Shown: piece after piece, positions 15,975 through 16,375 of the stretch | Numbering within the stretch: the stretch's first letter is position 1 | Layout: every line of letters starts with the position of its first letter | Assembly: GCA_946625715.1 (NCBI GenBank) | Contig: CAMOTK010000019.1 | Coordinates: 1 to 16,375 of the forward strand | Direction: 5' to 3' | Origin: an uncultured Prevotella sp. | Lineage (GTDB): Bacteria; Bacteroidota; Bacteroidia; Bacteroidales; Bacteroidaceae | Length of the DNA stretch: 16,375 nt | Notes under the pieces: model-generated | The model's input: the letters and a program-made list of their open reading frames with translations, nothing else | What the model was told of the DNA's origin: nothing | The model's database searches: none | Program-made: the position numbers and the translations under genes

Positions 15975-16375
15975 ATGAAACTAAACATTGCTGTTCTTGC
16001 CGGCGACGGCATAGGACCCGAGATTATGAAACAAGGCGTGGCCGTTATGGACGCCATTGCCCAGAAGTTTGGACACGAGTTCTGCTACGAAGAAGCCCTC
16101 TGTGGCGCTCATGCTATTGATGAGGTGGGCGACCCTTATCCTGAAAGCACCCACGAAGTGTGCATGCGTGCCGACGCTGTGCTGTTTGCTGCTGTTGGCT
16201 CGTTGAAGTACGATAATAACCCCACAGCGAAGATTCGTCCTGAAACGGGGTTGTTAGCTATGCGCAAGAAACTTGGCCTTTTTGCCAACGTACGTCCTGT
16301 GGCCACTTTCGACTGCCTGCTGCACAAGTCTCCGCTGAAAGACGAACTGCTTCGCGGGGCCGACTTCGTGGTTAT
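15975..16375 (+). CDS. leuB: 3-isopropylmalate dehydrogenase LeuB, N-terminal part (3' end outside window)
   Basis: LeuB oxidatively decarboxylates 3-isopropylmalate with NAD+ to the leucine precursor 2-oxoisocaproate, and can act on the 3-methylmalate of the citramalate route. The first 133 residues are present. They show the family start [15 protein letters not shown] (4-18), AVGSLKYD (73-80), [20 protein letters not shown] (88-107) with the substrate-binding arginines, and the beginning of the next strand. The ATG at 15975 lies 20 bases after cimA in an A/T-rich context. No stop is reached before the window ends, so length and the C-terminal half cannot be judged. Confidence 0.93.
   Translation, partial: MKLNIAVLAGDGIGPEIMKQGVAVMDAIAQKFGHEFCYEEALCGAHAIDEVGDPYPESTHEVCMRADAVLFAAVGSLKYDNNPTAKIRPETGLLAMRKKLGLFANVRPVATFDCLLHKSPLKDELLRGADFVV

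Overview
The window (about 55% GC by eye) looks like a chromosomal segment of a Bacteroidetes bacterium, most likely Prevotella-like. The evidence is the promoters (TAnnTTTG -7 boxes, with TTTG-like -33 boxes at two of the four sites), the lack of Shine-Dalgarno sequences before A-rich start regions, and the protein families present. I see no mobile element, CRISPR array, tRNA or rRNA. Almost every base belongs to a gene or a short regulatory gap.

Layout. (1) 2-1569, plus strand: the C-terminal part of NAD-dependent DNA ligase (ligA), then a B3/4-domain protein. (2) 1571-1649: a short array of 22-bp imperfect tandem repeats made of alternating ACGTTT/AAACGT half-sites, lying between convergent gene ends. 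(3) 1650-3185, minus strand: replicative helicase dnaB, divergent from a UvrD/PcrA-type helicase (3277-5586); the two share a 91-bp promoter region with a -7 box for each. (4) 5667-10686: six tightly packed genes behind one recognisable promoter. They encode a class I/II PLP aminotransferase, a DMP19/DUF4375 protein, SmpB, a HAD-family protein, a secreted GHL10-type glycosidase and a lipoprotein. (5) 10725-16375: a branched-chain amino acid operon, leuA-leuC-leuD-cimA-leuB, with leuB cut by the window edge.

The most interesting element is the leader of operon 5. A clear promoter is followed by a 27-residue leader ORF (10782-10865) containing [14 protein letters not shown], then a strong intrinsic terminator (10889-10930) just before leuA. 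The segment 10842-10855, inside the leader ORF, can pair with the whole GC-containing 5' arm of that terminator in a 13-bp interrupted stem. This is the architecture of classical transcription attenuation by ribosome stalling at Leu/Ile/Val codons. The four consecutive Ile codons make sense because the operon carries a citramalate synthase (cimA) beside leuA. LeuCD and LeuB can then serve both leucine synthesis and the pyruvate/citramalate route to 2-oxobutyrate and isoleucine.

Functionally, regions 1 and 3 hold DNA replication and repair genes (ligase, DnaB, PcrA/UvrD). Region 4 combines trans-translation (SmpB) with cell-envelope and metabolic genes. Region 5 is an amino-acid biosynthesis operon that appears to sense its own end products through translation.
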